From assembly GCA_030762175.1 (NCBI GenBank), contig CM060831.1, positions 82,863,501 through 82,927,500 of the forward strand: 64,000 bases of DNA. Direction: 5' to 3'. The first letter of the stretch is position 1; each line of letters opens with the position of its first letter. Under the pieces are notes generated by a model. That model had not been told where the DNA came from. It did no database searches and saw nothing but the letters and a program-made list of their open reading frames with translations. This document shows, in pieces, positions 33,540 through 45,512 of the stretch. The translations under genes and the position numbers were made by a program. The stretch is from Metallyticus violacea (taxonomy: Eukaryota > Arthropoda > Insecta > Mantodea > Metallyticidae).

Positions 33540-34080
33540 GGACAGTTCCCTCATTTCCTCATCACAGAAAGAAGGTGAACACATCAGTCAATTGCACAAA
33601 AATGTGTTCAACCTCTGCATTGTCGCTGAATAATTTTCCTCCCTCAATGGCTTGAACATGTAATTAAGCATTCCGACTTATGGCTACTATATGTGGCTTT
33701 GCACTGTCATGAATGGGTTACTGGCATCTTTTGTTGCGATTGGCAGCACTCACATCATTCAAGAGTTTGCAACAATATGCTGCATTCACACTTTTTCATT
33801 TTTGAAGGAAATCTATGAACAACCTTTGGAGTCCCAAAGCAGTGTAGCAATTACTTTTCCAACTGACATGCAAGATTTGGTCTTGACCAGACCAATCAGC
33901 TCCACTCCATACTCCTTTTCTTGTTTTCACGAGTGTAGTAGTGTAATCACATCTCATCACAGATTACAATTCAGGTCAAAAACTACTCACCTTCTTGCTC
34001 AAATAGATCCAGAAGGCTCTGACTGATATCCTTTCGACATTTTTCCATTCATTGGTGAGGAGATGTGTGACCCACTTACA
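33540..34080 (-). mobile_element. mariner transposase remnant
   Basis: The minus strand shows SVGKVIATLLWDSKGC (about 33850), HDSAKPHIVAISRNA (33700) and FSDNAEVE (33640), a mariner catalytic-core order, with many stops. Confidence 0.65.
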
Positions 34081-34610
34081 CACACACTTTCCAAAATCCT
34101 AGAACTTCAAAAACAATGGTGTGTGCAAGTTAAATTCCACAACTTAAGCACAGCTCTTAAGTGATTTCAAGCACACTTAGGCATTTATCATCTTCTACTA
34201 GGTCACAAATGACTTGAATGTTGTCCTGACACTTGTCTGTTAAGTTCTGTTAGAATGCTTCCCTTCACACATTCCAGGCTAACTACCACTATAGCCCTGC
34301 CTCTCTCGCAACTCTCTCCTAGCCCAAAGAAAACAAGTCTGGTTTAAATTTTAATGATTCTTATAATGTGGAAAATGATAAAGCAGTACAACACAGAACA
34401 CAAAACAAAAGTAAAGAGGCACTCTACTTACAACCAGATGAGTTTGTAACACATGCAACCCTATTTCAATTCAAACAAATTAATAACGTATTCACTCTCA
34501 TATATGCCACTGTAATAAAAAAAAACCAGTAAAACAAATAGTATGGTTTGTATAAACTCAATTTTATGACCACCTGCAAAATTTAATGATATGCAGGTGA
34601 CATAATGATA

Positions 34611-35848
34611 TACAAGGGTATGTCCAAAAGTTTCAGTCCTAACCATTTTCTAAGTATGATAAATACAAAAATTATATTTCACTTTTCAATATAGTTACCC
34701 TTTATTGCAATACACTTCTCACATCTTTTAAGTACCATTTCAATCCCCCTTCCCCAAAATAGTCTGAAGTTTGTTAGCAAAATGGGCATAAACAACACTT
34801 CGTCACACTTAAATTTCCTGAATTGCAGGTTCTTCTTGAGGTCACTAGGAACTAGATCTGTGCTGTAGTGTGGATGGTCAATCTGCTTGAAGTCACATTT
34901 CTTCACAGCTTCCTTTGCAACAAGAGCTGTGTGCACAGGCATGTTCTTGTGAATAAGGTGTACATCATCATTTATCTTTTGAAGTCCTTTCTCTTTGAGG
35001 AAAAGTTATTCAATTGAATATTTTGGAAATAAAAATTACATTTAGTTTTTGAATAGCAGAAGTAATTAGGATCCTTTCACAGCCCCAAAAAATTATGGCC
35101 ATTGTCATCTTGGTTGACTGAGTAACCTTGATCTTTAGAGGTGGTGTTTTGCCAGGTTTACATCATTGCATTGATTCTTTTTTGGACAAGGGATCACAAC
35201 AAAGCACTATAGTTTCATCTCCTGTAACAATGGTTTGCAGAACTTCTCTTGCTTTGCCCTGGCAGAGTTCCAAAAATGCCTGACAACAGATGACTCATTG
35301 CTGCTTTTGGACTGAGAGAAGTCTAGACACCCATCTTGCACTAACCTCACTCATGTTTAAATGTTCATGAATACTTCGAAGGACTGTTGTTTTAGAAATG
35401 CCCAACCTTGCTGCTATTTCTGTAACTTTGAGCCGCCAGTCTTCCATAATTTCTCCTTCCACAAGAGCGATGTTTTCAGGAGTGGGCACCTCCAAGGGTA
35501 AACCAACATGTTCATCTTCAATGCTTGCTCAACCCATTCAAAAAAATTTGGCCCATTCTTTTATGATAGAATATGGAATGCTTCCCCATATTGCTGTTTA
35601 ATTTCATTTGGAGTAAATCCTTCTTTTGTGAAGAACTTAATAACAGCTCGATACTCCAATTTGAACATATCAGAATCTTCTACACATAGCCTTCTTTATG
35701 CAACTATATCTGAATAACTGAACACACCAGAGCGGAATTTACAACTGCAATTATTTACTTAACAGATAAGGAATGACACCAGATAAAGATTTTGCAAAGG
35801 TGATAATACTTATCGGCAAGGCTGGAAACTTATGTACCTATCCTCGTA
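34611..35848 (-). mobile_element. near full-length mariner with terminal inverted repeats, decayed
   Basis: The ends are inverted repeats: tacaagggtatgtccaaaag at 34611 and its diverged complement at 35820-35848, with TA at each end. Length 1.24 kb, normal for mariner. The transposase reads from a helix-turn-helix region (WRLKVTEIAARLGISKTTV, 35430) to MPVHTALVAKEAVKKC (34940) and a C-terminus KCIAIKGNYIEK (34690). Frames are broken by stops, and part of the catalytic core is lost. A sister copy in the other orientation lies at 39571-40835. Confidence 0.85.
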
Positions 35849-35931
35849 TGTTAGATCCTTATATAAGAACAAAAAGGGTACATTTTTAAAAGTATTACTA
35901 TATTTATAACCATACATTATGCCCTATTTAC

Positions 35932-36075
35932 CTCATCCCTTGATACAGCACCATAAGAATCTTCCTCTTTAGTTACTGCTTTCAGCTCAGATGAATATGT
36001 ATCATAGTTAAGCAATTCTTCTTTAATCTCTATTTTATCATCCACTTTCAATTCACTTATCATCATACTCTGAAA
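35932..36075 (-). CDS. zinc-finger gene, second coding exon
   Basis: A 144-base (48-codon) exon between a 3' splice site (TTCTTTTGCAG) and a donor (GATGAG/GTAAAT), phase 0 at both ends. It is acidic, with IEIKEELL and VTKEED, SUMO-type and acidic motifs common in N-terminal parts of zinc-finger regulators. It joins in frame to exon 27573-27497. It resembles exon 41107-40954 (shared ATTAAAGAAGAA and GATACATATTCA), so the two arose by exon duplication. Two Met codons near its start could also serve as initiators if the upstream exon is skipped. Confidence 0.62.
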
Positions 36076-36239
36076 CTGCAAAAGAAATACAAACAAAACT
36101 ATTAATCCCATAGCCAAAGCTTACCAGATACTAAATGGCTCAAAAGAAGGGTGGAGGAGGGTGGAAAGTGGGGAGAAGGAAATGAAAATTTTGGAAAGGG
36201 AATACCACACAAAGCACTATTCATATCACTGTAGTCGTC

Positions 36240-36350
36240 AAGTTAGTTGAAGATGGAGAGGATGTCTCTTCGAAACGGGTCCCACCGTATTTAAAAGTAA
36301 GTAAAGCATAAGAGTGTGTTAGACGACAGATAAATTATAATTTACATAAA
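36240..36350 (+). repeat. dispersed repeat, copy 1
   Basis: The block agatggagaggatgtctctt and the following about 90 bases match 38815-38915 at most positions. Family not recognised. Confidence 0.65.
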
Positions 36351-36389
36351 TGTTCTAATATTACCTTCCATATATAATATATATAGTGT

Positions 36390-36545
36390 AATTATAAAAG
36401 CAGAAAAGGATAAAACACTAAGAGAAAGTCATACCTGTAATTGCTATATTTGTCTTCTTGCCACAGATCAAATCCAGTAGTTCGAAATATAGCAATTACA
36501 AGTGTGACTTTCTTTTAGTGCTTTATCCTTTTCTGCTTTTATAAT
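36390..36545. repeat. foldback element, second family
   Basis: The arms 36390-36445 and 36480-36545 are complementary (agcagaaaaggataaaac/gctttatccttttctgct, tgtaattgctatatt/aatatagcaattaca) around a loop of about 35 bases. Single arms recur at 36668-36740 and 53828-53884. Confidence 0.75.
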
Positions 36546-37194
36546 TAATGTTAATTTGTTATATTGTTAATAGTATTACTTTATTTTTTATATATATATA
36601 TATACACCCACACACAATGTTAATGAAATTTAATGTAACATTTATTATTTAAACTAAAATAATTATAATTAGAAAAGCAGAAAGGATATAACACTTAGAA
36701 AAAGTTACAGATTAATAATCGCTAAATTTCAAACTGCTTCAGTCCTTCTATAGAAGAAGACTAGAAAAAATATTTCTTTTGCTCACAATAAAAAAAAAAA
36801 AAACTTTTAGATATAATGAAGATTATCATGTGCATTACACTAGATCAGCTGAGCTATTACAATAAACAGTTACAAAAACCATATATAAAGGTGCAATTCT
36901 ATATAATATATTACCAAACTCATTTAAAAGCATTTCAAGCTCTACATTTAAAAAAGTGTTAAAAACATAATTTTTATACCATGGAGCAATTCTTGAACAG
37001 TATAGAATTAGATATGTATATGCAGATATAATAAATGTGTAATTTGTATTTATATAAATTGAAGGAGTCAAATGTACAAACATATATAATCCATGAATTA
37101 AAAAAATGAAAAGAATATAAATGAATGGCAGGCAAAGAAAATTTGTGAAATTATAGCTGAATCTTACCAATATCTAATTTTGGGAGAGAGAATA

Positions 37195-37710
37195 AAATGG
37201 TGAGAAGAAGAATAAAGATAATTGCCATTTCAATCAGGATTTAGAAAGAGTAGAACAACCATGATTAATTGCTAGAATATTAAAACATTAAATAAATAAA
37301 TGTGGCAAGCTGTACTGCAAATTGTATCTGTAGATTTTTGAGAAAGCTTATTATATAATTATGAAAGAAGCACTATGATATCAATTGGGAAACAAAGAGT
37401 TAACTGCAGAAATGCTTGAGATACAAGATGCTTCTTTATCAAATGTGACAAGCACAAATCATGCAGAAATGTGTTAAAATTAAGCCCAATCTTATTTAGC
37501 TGTTTATAGAAATTAAGTTAGGCTTACAAGATCTGTATTGACATAAATTATGATTCAATAGTGCAATCAATATCAGTTATAGGATTAGAAATTGAAAGGT
37601 ACTGCACAGAGTGGGGATTCAAAGTAAAAAAGAAAAGAAGACTAAGGTCGTGGTCTTTTAATTGCACTTAGGAAGCCAAGAAAATGGAATGATTATATAT
37701 TCTATTATAA
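37195..37710 (+). mobile_element. non-LTR reverse-transcriptase remnant
   Basis: The plus strand reads FQSGFRKSRTTMIN (37230), FEKAYYII (37335, from the conserved FEKAYD motif), and WGFKVKKEK (37610). These are reverse-transcriptase landmarks in the correct order. Heavily decayed. Confidence 0.65.
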
Positions 37711-37964
37711 TTTATTAAATATGTTAACACTAACTTTACATACATGTATAACTAAAGGTGTCAGTTAAGTTATTCTCTCTCATTCTAATAAGCGAAAGCA
37801 CCTGCACAGAAGTGTTAATATGAGAATCTCATATGCCAAAAGTACCATCTAGATAGCAATACGACATAAGAAATCCCACAGCCAGTACATGAGTGACCAA
37901 AACTTAATAGTCTTGTACTAAGCATCATATTAACAATAGTAACAACAGAATATGAACATGAAAA

Positions 37965-38150
37965 TATTATTTATGAGGAAGTCACTCAAATTTCACTAGT
38001 TTTATTCCACTTACTTGGACATGTTTCGAAGGCAAATTTCCTTCATCGTCAGCATGGTTCCACTGAAGGGAATTTGCCTTTGAAACATGTCCAAGTAAGT
38101 GGAATAAAACTAGTGAAAATTGAGTGACTTCCTCATAAATAATTTGTTAT
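37965..38150. repeat. foldback (hairpin) element, best copy of family 1
   Basis: Near-perfect inverted arms of about 80 bases (37972-38055 and 38070-38146). They include ttatttatgaggaagtcact, ccacttacttggacatg and ttcgaaggcaaattt with their complements, around a short loop with catcgtcagcatgg. Such a strand would fold into a long hairpin. Fragments lie at 13865-14075, 2960-3030 and 59720-60000. Confidence 0.85.
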
Positions 38151-38618
38151 ATGATACTATATTTCACTGTGAAAATCCCAAACTATTCAAATTTATAAGA
38201 AAATATTGGTTCTCATACATAGGCACTTTCTTAATTGTGGCTGGACTTTGCTGCTTAAAAGAATGAATCATTCTCAAGAAAATTGCCCTCTTGTTTGAAA
38301 AATCTTTCTCCCCATTTATGTATGCCATATAATAATTATGCAATGAAAATAAGCATGACTGCTGAAATACAAGAACAAAAGTATATTTGGCCAGCTTTAA
38401 ACACATCATCAGGACATGTTTCAAGGTCACATTGCTGTATCATCAAATGTTCACAGACATCTCCCATTGGTTATTGGCAGCATTTTTTTCTAATACCTAA
38501 GTACATAAAATCATCTGTGACTAGTATTTGTCTACCTGCCACAAATCATATCTCTGTTTTGTCATTTTTAAGTCTCTAAACATGAATATCCCATATTCTA
38601 ATAAAATTTATTAAATAT

Positions 38619-38830
38619 GTTAACCTTTTCCTGGATATGGATGTGATAGACATCCACAGTAAAATGGGGCCCAGAGATATGGACATGTATACACGTCTGG
38701 CAAGTGCAGCAAATCGAATGATTTTCATCCCATGATTATTTTAACATTTCTTTAAATAATAAAATGAAATAAATTCTATAAAATAGTTTAACGTTAACTT
38801 CAATCAACTTGTTAAAGATGGAGAGGATGT
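38619..38830 (-). mobile_element. piggyBac 3'-end fragment
   Basis: It begins TTAACC and is a diverged inverted copy of the piggyBac 3' end at 23700-23870. Shared elements are a ggatatgga..tatacacgtct core, then a block near atttctttaaataataaaatg. Confidence 0.6.
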
Positions 38831-38915
38831 CTCTTCACAACTGGTTCCAGCATATTTTAAAGTAAGTGAAGCATAAGAGTATGTTAGATGACAGATTAGA
38901 GAGAATTTACATTAG
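38800..38915 (+). repeat. dispersed repeat, copy 2
   Basis: Counterpart of 36240-36350. Confidence 0.65.
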
Positions 38916-39570
38916 AATATGTTTCCGAATAAAATGGCTCTCATCATTAGCTCTTGTCCCACTCCAGTAGTCTCATCAAGTTTTCCTGTATTAATAATAA
39001 TTGTTCTGGTTACTTATCAATGGAAATAGCACGGGTTGGATATTTTTTTCAAATTTGGTAAATGCAATTAATAGATCACTACTCAAGACAATCTATATCA
39101 CAACTTTCTCAGGCAAATTAGTTAAATAGCAGTGGTAAATAAATATGCTGTGCTCACAAATCTCATATTACGCATAATGACACACACCACAATACACAAA
39201 TACTAAAAAAGCTCATGCAAAAGTTTGAGCTGCATTTAACCTATTGCTTCAATGAAACCGCAAAATTATTCAATACCAGCAGTTGCAGTCGATTCCATTT
39301 TACAATGAATGTCAACAGTTTCTTGCACATTGCATGTAGGTTTGATTAATCATAGGAAATGAAGACAATGTATGCACCAGGTACTACAAACAAGTGAAAA
39401 ACTAATTCAATAGTAATGAAAATAATGTTATATAATTATTGTGATCATTAGAATGAAACTATAGTCAAAATTATGGAAAATGATGAAAGCTACTGAAAGC
39501 AGATTTGTTTGTTTAGCACAAGTTTTACAACAATTATTACTAATAAAATTTCCACATAATGAAGACTTGA

Positions 39571-40835
39571 TACGAGAGTAGGTCCAAAAGTTTCCGGCGT
39601 AGCTGATAAGGACTACTGCTTCCTCAAAACCCTTACCCGGTGACACACCTTTCTGTAAAGTAAATAACTGCAGCTGTAACTTCAGTTCTTCAGATATAGT
39701 TGCATAAAGAAGGCTATGTGTAGAAGATTGTGACATGTTCATAATGGAGTTTCTAGCTGTTATGTTCCTCACAAAAGAAGGACTTACTCCCAATGAAACT
39801 TAACAGCAATTGAACTGTGTATATGGGGAAGCATCCCCCTTATATTCTACCATAAAAGAATGGGCTATACATTTTCAAATAGGTCCAGAAAGCATTGAAG
39901 ATGAAGAGCATGCAGGTCGGCCCTTGGAGGTGCTCACTTCTGAAAACATCGAAACCTCTTGTTGAAAAAGGAATTATGGAAGGCCTGCGGCTCAAAGTTA
40001 CAGAAATAGCAGCAAGGTTTGGCCTTTCTAAAACAACATATTCTAATTATTTATGAACATTTACACATGAATAAGATTAGTGCAAGATGGGTACCTAGAC
40101 TCCTTTCGTTGGTCCAAAAGCAGCAATGAATCATCTATTGTCTCAAGTATTTTTGGAGTTCTGCTGTGTCAACGAGAGAGAGCAAGAAGTTCTGCAAACC
40201 ATTGTTACAGAAGATGAAACTATGGTCCTCTACCATGAGACCTTGTTCAAATGAGAATCAGTGGAGTGGCGTAAAACTAGCGAAGCACCACATTTAAAGG
40301 CCAAGGTCACTATGTCATTATGGCCACAATCTTTTGGGACTGTGAAGGAATACACTACATTGACTTCAAGGACAGGAACACCACAGTAAATGGGGAGTAC
40401 TATTCTGGCCTTGTGCTTCCATCATAGAGAAAAGGCGAGGAAAGCTGAGAGGTGATGTGCGCCTTCTTCATGGCAACGTGCCTGTGCACACAATTCTTGT
40501 TGCAAAGGAAGCTGTGAAGAAATGTGGCTTCAAAGAGATCGACCATCCACCCTGTAACCCAGATCTAGCTACCAGTGACTATTTCCTCTTCTCAAAACTC
40601 AAGAATGACTTTCGAGGAACTGATTTGAAGTGTGACAAAGAAATGATGACTGCTGTTTATGCCCATTTTGCACATAAGAATTCTGACTATTTGGGGGGAA
40701 TTGAAATATTCATTCAAAAATGTGAGAAGCATGTTGCAATAAAGGTAACTATATTGAAAAGTAAAATATAGTTATTGTCTTTATCATACATAGAAAATGG
40801 TTTGTCCAGAAACCATGGAACTTATATATCAGAGA
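39571..40835 (+). mobile_element. near full-length mariner, sister of 34611-35848
   Basis: It starts with the terminal repeat tacgagagtaggtccaaaag and ends with a diverged complement near 40835. The transposase C-terminal part (40457-40771) is still open: VPVHTILVAKEAVKKCGFKE, IDHPPCNPDLATSDYFLFSK and RGTDLKCDKE, ending near KCEKHVAIK. Upstream motifs (LRLKVTEIAARFGLSKTT) are present but stop-ridden. Confidence 0.85.
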
Positions 40836-40953
40836 CTTACTGTGAGAATCACAAGTGTTAAAAACCTATACACATTTTTTTAATGCTAGAAATATACAAA
40901 AATACTTTTTATTAAATGATACTTAATTTTAAAACTAAGTTTTTGCTGTTTAC

Positions 40954-41107
40954 CTTTAACTCAGGACCATGAGCAATGTCACAGGAATTTTCCCCATTAG
41001 CTTCTGGTTGTTTCAACTGAAGTGAATATGTATCATTAAGCCTTTGTTCTTCTTTAATGTTTGAAATATTCATTTAGTTGGACAAATTTTCTTGTGAATC
41101 TCTAATA
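40954..41107 (-). CDS. zinc-finger gene, first coding exon
   Basis: A 154-base exon on the minus strand between a 3' splice site (TTCTTTTGCAG) and a donor (AAAG/GTAAAC). An in-frame TAA immediately precedes the ATG at 41073. From there 40 codons run in phase 0 to the donor and join exon 36075-35932 in frame. It encodes ISNIKEEQR (SUMO-type motif) and an acidic, polar stretch. The splice site before the ATG means 5' untranslated exons lie further right. Alternatively it belongs to another paralogue of this gene family; its likeness to the next exon allows either reading. Confidence 0.5.
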
Positions 41108-41449
41108 CTGCAAAAGAAGAAATTTATATTTATTTGCAATGAAAGTCTAAAATAGTAGCATAAAGCTGAGCATTAGACATGGTAAACATAACAAAATGTT
41201 GGGCTGAAAATAGGAAATAGGCTTTATGAACTAGTTCCAGTTGTCACAATAATTTCAAATTAGTTAAATAAGTGGCTATTTCTTTTTGGTTCAATGCAAA
41301 TATATAAGGTAAGTCATTTAGTGAGTTACAAATTGAGGTGCGATACTACAGGGTGAACGATCCTTGATGCAACTGGTTTCTTGGGGTACAGCTGACCAGT
41401 GAGGCTGGCTGCTGTGTCAGCAGCAGGCTACTTGCATTAGATTTCAACT

Positions 41450-41830
41450 CATACTGAAGTCCCGCACAGGAGAGGGAGATTATACTCCCCATCTAGCGCT
41501 TTACAGTGCTGTCGACCGGTCATTCAACAGAATTGATCAGTACTCCTCAGCAAATGTTGTTGTTTTTCAAAAACAATGCGCATCATGCTACCAACAAGAC
41601 AAATGATATGCTGGAAAATTTAAAATGGGAAGTCTCAAGCATCTTCCATATAGTCATAACCTTGTTTCAAGCTACTTCCATTTGTTCGGCCCTTTAAAAT
41701 AGTATCGCAAGGGTGAATATTTTTCTGATGAAGATTAGAAAGGGAAGTCACTGAGTGGTTCTAACACCAGCCCCAAGAATTTAATGTGCCGGATTCCAGG
41801 GACAAGTGACTCATTGTAAAGGGAGATATG
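41450..41830 (+). mobile_element. mariner transposase C-terminal fragment
   Basis: The plus strand reads FFKNNAHHATNKTNDMLENL (about 41560, with the catalytic D position changed to N) and KWEVSSIFH. It then continues in a shifted frame with FGPLK and KGEYFSDED. Mauritiana-type order; broken. Confidence 0.7.
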
Positions 41831-42387
41831 TTGAGTAATAAAAAAACTTTTCTTATTATTTAAGTTTTATATTCATTTGTAACTTACTTAATGACTGTTT
41901 ATAAGTTGAGATTATACCAAAGAATTGATTCTTTGGTATAAGAATCAATTTTCAGTGATTCTTTGTGGCTTTAGGTAAAAATTGCATAATTTCATTTCCT
42001 TTCTGAGCAAAGTCTTAACAAATTTTCAACATATACTAATAAACATCATTGAGTATATTTACTTTACGTATATTTGTAGTAAGCAAAGAATAATGTTTGA
42101 ATATTGGCACTTTAATCCAGAGGTTAAATGTTTCCCAGATATAACACTAGGGGATTTGCAGGTTACACAGGAATACCACCAGAGCAAGTGATTTCTTTAC
42201 TTTTTAGCAGAAGTGTTTGAACAGAAGCACGTGTTGTCTTGAATTTTTTTAATGGAAGCAACTGTTATAAAAGCACACAAACATAATCAAAATCACAAAA
42301 CACAAGTACTGAAAGTTGGTACACTGTGGGTCAAGGGCCAATGGACTAATACTCCTTAGTTGATATATTTGGTGGCTCCTACAGGAG

Positions 42388-42686
42388 GTCAGTCCTGGTG
42401 GTGTAGTGGTTACCATACTTGCCTCCTAATCCCAAGATCGCGGGTTCGAACCCGGCCAGGACCAATTGATTTTTTCGGGCGTTAAAATCCTAAGTATGGC
42501 TTCCTTCGGAAGGGAAGTAAAGTCGTGGGTCCCGTGCCGTACATTTACGACACGAAAAAGAACCTCAAGCCTGAAAGAGAGGCCTTTGAGTAAAATTTGT
42601 CGGCCGTTTCACGCCCTGAGTTGAATGGGACGCTGATGACCTGAGATGTTAGAGTGTCCATAAATAAATCAATCAAAAAAAAAAAA
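42388..42686 (+). mobile_element. SINE family 1, reference full-length copy
   Basis: The head folds as a tRNA clover-leaf: GGTCCTG/CAGGACC-type acceptor stem, A box in GGTGTAGTGGTTACC and B box GGTTCGAACCC. The body contains the conserved block cttccttcggaagggaagta and gtgggtcccg. It ends with tgatgacctgagatgtt, then taaataaatcaatc and poly-A. Flanked by the perfect 11-base duplication TCCTACAGGAG (42377 and 42687). It is transcribed from the internal RNA polymerase III promoter and mobilised by a LINE. Confidence 0.95.
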
Positions 42687-43129
42687 TCCTACAGGAGCCT
42701 TTCCTCTTGTTCAAATCTTTCCATAACTTGCAGGATTCCTCAAAATACCGGGCAACATTGTGTGACTTTCATGACTTAAGACAAATATTTCTATTATTGT
42801 TTTGCATTTAAAAAAAAAATCGTGGTAAACATATGCACATATATAACTGCATATAATTACCTTGCATGTAATACACATCCACACATTCCATGAGATAGTA
42901 TAATGCTTTGCAACCACTTATTGAGACATAGCTTGGCACAATAATGCAAGCACAATATCTACATATTTTCCAACTGTTTTCCACTTTCTGCTACAAGAAC
43001 ATACACTCTCACTCGATTCTAGCAATTTCACTCCCACAATCCCTTGTCCAACCCCAATGCATCATGGGTAGTCTAACCTCTGGAATAAAGTGCTCAATAT
43101 TCATACATGACAAATTGATAATGTTAGAC

Positions 43130-44990
43130 CAGCAATACCCAATTACTGTTAACCCAAGGGCCATCAAAGTATTTACTATCAGATAGCAGGTCACATCATA
43201 AACTAATTTCACTATTTTCAGAGTACATGAAGTATCAGTAATGTACCTGAAGGAGTAGGCATTTAATGCAACAGAAGATCGGCACTGCGCACAACAACCA
43301 GGATGTCTGCATGAACTCCTGTTGTTCCAAGACAGAGATATTCAAAAGAGAACAACTGTGAGGCAGATTCAGTACCTATTCTTAACAAACTTCATAGTGG
43401 AGAAAGTACTTTAACATAACTAAGTGCTTCCAAACATTGATGCAATTTTCCACCTAAAGTCACATATATTAGGAAAGTGTTCATTGAAAGAATGTCTGAA
43501 GAATTCTAACCCCTTTTCCTTTCTATTTTGAAGGCAAGGCTCTCCATGAAGGTCATATAATTTGTGTTGAATATTTGGTGGTTACTGTTCAATGTAAATA
43601 ATATTATACTGCTCTTTATTTTTTTCAAAGTCTGAGAATCTTGAATTGAACTCCTCTATGAAGTAAGTTGTGAATGCCTGTAAAAAATTCAGAAATATTT
43701 CATTCTTCCTCAAACTCTGAATTTTATATGCCTGCAACATGGAAAAACAGTGAAGTTGTTTTTCTGAATGGCATGGAAAAGTCTAGCCCTATTTCAAAAT
43801 CCATTATTTTATTGAATATGGTCACACACCAGCAGATCCCTTCCTTGTAGATTTACATCAAGGTTATTCATGTGATTCATGATATTTGTTAATACTGCCA
43901 ACTGTCTAAGAAAATCAGTATTTCTAAGCTCTTCTTTTTATCTTTAGTATCTGATGGTACAAACTGGATAAGGAAGTCTGATATAATCTTTCATAGATCA
44001 ATAAATATCTGAAAACATTTTCCCTGCACTTTGCCATCTCACATGAAGGTAAAGGTAATCTCCATCTCCTATTCCATTTTTTCTAAAAATTGACTTGATT
44101 GGCCATATGAAAGCGCTCTTGCCATCCCTTATCATGTTTATAAACTTGGCTACCTTTTTAAAAAACCTCATATAGTTTCAATGATTTGTTACAAAGTGCT
44201 TGTTGGTGAATAAAAGAATGAAATGCAAGACAAATTATACAATTTTCTCTTAATACTGCTATTAATCCAGATTTTTCCAATAATATAACTGGTGCACCAC
44301 CTGTTACCATTGCCAAACATTTGCCGAACCTCTGATTTTATCAACAGAATGTTTGACAGCATTATAAATGTCCTTTCTCTTTGTAGTAACATGTAGTGAA
44401 CACATATCAAGAAGCTCTTCTTTAATGAAAAAGCACACTAGATTGTGAGTAAAAAAATAAAAAGTTGAGTCATATATTATTGATCTGTGCTTTCATCAAC
44501 TTGTCTGCTAATGTTTTTGTATTTGTTCAGATATATTTGATATTTTTCTTTGTACAGTTTGGTACAAAAGAGGTACTGATTTAAACTAGTTTGATATTTT
44601 ATTTTAGCTGAAGCCTTTGCCATTTCGACAGCACACTTCCTCATAAAATACAGTCAGTAAATGTATTTTTTTTTTTTTTAGCTTTGGCAATTTCAAGTGA
44701 AACATTGTAAGAAAATGCAATCAGAACAGTGGGTTGTACTTACTGTGGAGAACATACTGGATTGCTGCCATTTCTTTTTTAAGTCTGCAATCAGCACAGT
44801 TCAAGACTCTCCCTCAGTTTTCTTCATGCTTTGTTGAAAAGTGCTTCAATACATTGTACTCCTTTAGTACAGACATAAGCTCCACGCAGATTAAATTCTG
44901 TTGTTTGAAATTAAATAATTACTTTCCACCTGTCTGGATATAGGCTGTTTTCCTGTTTAACCATAAATTTCTTTGTGCTCATGTTGCAAG
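43130..44990 (-). mobile_element. hAT-type transposase pseudogene (ZBED/SCAND3-like)
   Basis: The minus strand follows a hAT protein. A zinc-finger segment with VLKEYNVLKHFSTKHEEN (about 44870) is followed by SYNVSLEIAKAK (44720). Then come GGAPVILLEKSG, CLAFHSFIHQQALCNKSLK (44230), VAKFINMIRDGKS (44150) and VRWQSAGKMFSDIY (44035). RNTDFLRQLAVLTNIMNHMN (about 43900) is the hAT dimerisation region. CAGCAATACCCAA at 43131 resembles a hAT terminal repeat. Stops in all segments. Confidence 0.8.
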
Positions 44991-45317
44991 TTTGGTAACT
45001 TCACACTAAAATGAACTAGCAGAATGCTTATACCACTTTAAGTAAAACACGTGCATCTGTTCTGACAGGCACAATGAGGTCACTTGAGTTCACCTGTCAG
45101 TCTTGCTTTATAAATAATATACGTCTAATGGTTAATTCTAACAGGGAATGCCATATTAATTTGTACCTTAAAAGTAACACCTGTGGTGTTCGTTGGATGG
45201 AACTGTTACTACTGTAGAAACGCAAAACTGCGAAATTGCTATACTGCAGTATTATTGCAGAAACGCTTATTAACTAATTAATTAATAAGTTAATCTTAAT
45301 TTTTTAGAAATATAAAG

Positions 45318-45512
45318 AATTTTTTTTTTATTGTTCTACTTTTCTTTGATTCAGACGATTGCTTATGGAATAGGGGCTGCATCATACGGTTTGAGCGAGA
45401 CTTATGGCCAGCCCAGAATTGGTTCATACTTATAGAGCACGACAAGAATTGAACCCCAGGGTTCTCGCTCATAAACCCATGCCTTAACGACATTGGCTAC
45501 CCGTAGAGGTTT
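45318..45512 (-). mobile_element. tRNA-derived SINE, head related to family 2
   Basis: The minus strand has an A box (TAGCCAATGTCGTTAAGGC) and B box (GGTTCAATTCT) and ends in an A-rich run at 45318. The head resembles 33080-33150 (TTAAGGCATGG, TGAGCG). Confidence 0.65.

Noticed and set aside
42391..42466. tRNA gene call on the SINE heads
   Set aside because: Each is followed by the SINE body and A-rich tail, several with target duplications, so they are SINE promoters rather than tRNA genes.
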